Below, one piece after another: positions 62,629 to 64,000 of a stretch of 64,000 bases of DNA. Every line of letters starts with the position of its first letter. Positions within the stretch are counted from its first letter, which is position 1. The translations under genes and the position numbers were made by a program. This DNA comes from Chrysophaeum taylorii (taxonomy: Eukaryota > Sar > Pelagophyceae > Pelagomonadales > Pelagomonadaceae), in contig JAQMWT010000575.1 of assembly GCA_029834535.1 (NCBI GenBank), positions 1-64,000 of the forward strand. Direction: 5' to 3'. The notes under the pieces were generated by a model that saw only the letters and a program-made list of their open reading frames with translations, was not told the DNA's origin and ran no database searches.

Positions 62629-64000
62629 ATGGCTATTTATTTTGCTTCACCCTCCCATACTATTTCTTTCTCACAAATTATTATTATTATTATTCAAGTC
62701 ACCCCTACACTTCAACCATTCACTACTACCGGTATCTTCGATTGCCCTTCTCGTCGGAATGTTTTTGATCATACTCCCTCCCACACACTACAGTGGCCGG
62801 CGCGCCTATCAATTATCTATCGAGCCCCATGGTATATATAGTCGGTCGGTCACTCAATCAATCATCATATGGGAGATGGGAATGGGAATGGGACCGACCC
62901 CATTTGATAGGAGGGTTCAGCACCGTGTGGGACCTGGACGACGACGACAAAGCTTCGATCACGTCTCGCCAGAACAACAACAACAACAACTCATTCATGC
63001 GGAGAAATTTGTGAAAAAAAAAATCTGAGAAACACGGAAATTTCAAATTCAATAGTAAAATCGCAGTAGTAGGTAGTAGTAGTACGGGATGCCTAACCTC
63101 AAAATCTGACCTTAGTAATATTGGGGGCAGAAAATATGTTCCTTTCCCGTTCCCAGCTTCTACTCGTACTCTTCGTGTCATTGCTTTTTTTGGGGGGGTG
63201 TTGAAGAAGGTCGTCTGGGAAGAAAGTAGTAGTAGTACGCTCCTTCTTTTTTAATTAAAGAAAGAGAAAAAAACTATGTTATTGCGCATTCTCAAATCCA
63301 GGGAACGAAATGTAAAAAAAAAAAGGAAAGAGAGAAGCGAAAGAAAAAAAACTGATGCCGCCGGCCTGCCTGCTGAAATGAGAGAGAGCAACAAGGGCCC
63401 AGGAGAAGAACGGAGACAGGAGGAGAAAGTGCGACGGCGCCGATACAAACAAGAGCACGCAATCCAGTGCTAATTAATAGGGAGGCCGGAGTTAGACGGA
63501 CAGGAGAAACGTGCAGGGATTAGCAGCAGCAGCAGCAGCAGCAGCACAAAGGGCAACTCGAGACGAGCACAAGAAAAAGTCGACGAAGGAGCGGGAGATA
63601 AGGATACTGACGAGGTTATGTAAAACAGAGAGAAGACTAGGCTACTATGAAGTGACTACGCTATGCTCGTTACCCTGACAGTAGACCGCAGCCATAATCG
63701 ACGTCGTCAAGGATGACGGCAAAAGAAGCTCGGCATGAAGCTGCCATAAGCGAGACGGCATCAGTGGGAGCGCAGAAGAAGAATATGGCGTCCATAAATC
63801 GAGGAGTAGTCCAAGGGAAGAAGCCCGATCCAGTCCCTCAAAGCCGAGCAACTACAAGATGATCAAGTAGTACCATTCTGTCGAGCGACCTCGTGGGCCG
63901 GCCTTTTCTCCGGGAACTTCCGAGACTCCGACGCGCGGTCGCTTGCGCTAGGCACTGGGCTCGTCTCGCGACGCGTTTTTATTTGGGAAGCGCCAGTTTT
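62629..64000. other. Non-coding, microsatellite-rich right end
   Basis: No gene recognised. Contains (ATT)n at 62680-62697, (CAA)n at 62973-62990, A-runs at 63013-63022 and 63312-63323, (AGT)n at 63064-63083, and (AGC)n at 63520-63546. Only short frames are open. Confidence 0.55.
63520..63546. repeat. (AGC)n microsatellite
   Basis: Nine tandem AGC units. Confidence 0.85.

Overview
The window is nuclear DNA from a eukaryotic microbe, most likely a stramenopile alga of the pelagophyte/diatom type. The evidence is: eukaryote-only genes (GPI transamidase GAA1, battenin CLN3, MYST acetyltransferase, myotubularin, NADPH oxidase); very compact, mostly intronless, GC-rich genes; a few GT-AG introns (43-140 nt) that can be placed by reading frame; and huge secreted proteins built of PSxx/PTxx repeats with DxxGDGW modules, a hallmark of stramenopile genomes. 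Nothing here fixes the species or proves a plastid.

Layout. 1-5.1 kb: myotubularin phosphatase (runs off the left edge) and GAA1 on the minus strand, overlapping by an ATGA, divergent from a DH-PH-FYVE-PH RhoGEF. 5.1-14.7 kb: decayed DNA holding a broken paralogue of the giant gene downstream, split by a 2.6-kb insertion, plus LINE and hAT-type transposase remnants. 14.76-25.25 kb: a giant four-exon gene (about 3407 aa) with a signal peptide, two GDGW modules, about 1650 residues of PSxx repeats with a 324-bp higher-order period, a REJ/GPS-like ectodomain and several C-terminal membrane spans. 25.3-30.5 kb: transposon debris and an AT-rich island with an unrecognised ORF. 30.5-39.1 kb: dense genes: a phosphotriesterase-fold protein without metal ligands, a membrane-anchored RRM protein, CCDC25, an F-box-like protein, CLN3 and a MYST acetyltransferase one base apart, and a cysteine-free ferredoxin-fold protein. 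39.1-44.2 kb: transposase remnant, an uninterrupted 1.15-kb (GTCT)n array, and a Helitron helicase remnant. 44.4-54.1 kb: FG-GAP/ASPIC protein, 2OG-Fe(II) dioxygenase, Ala-rich helical protein (one intron), sulfotransferase. 54.1-55.5 kb: second Helitron copy, inverted relative to the first, so the two enclose this 9.9-kb block. 55.5-62.6 kb: secreted PT/PS-repeat protein divergent from an NADPH oxidase carrying an N-terminal p22phox-like domain, then a CRAL-TRIO membrane protein and a hybrid histidine kinase. 62.6-64 kb: microsatellite-rich non-coding DNA.

Genes are tightly packed: divergent start codons lie 41, 74 and 172 bp apart, convergent stops overlap or nearly touch, and two same-strand pairs overlap or abut at stop/start, which raises the possibility of dicistronic mRNAs. 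The strongest novelties are the single-chain p22phox-NOX fusion, the two overlapping/abutting gene pairs, the cysteine-free ferredoxin and the PTER-fold pseudoenzyme. Domain calls rest on motif recognition by eye; no database search was run.
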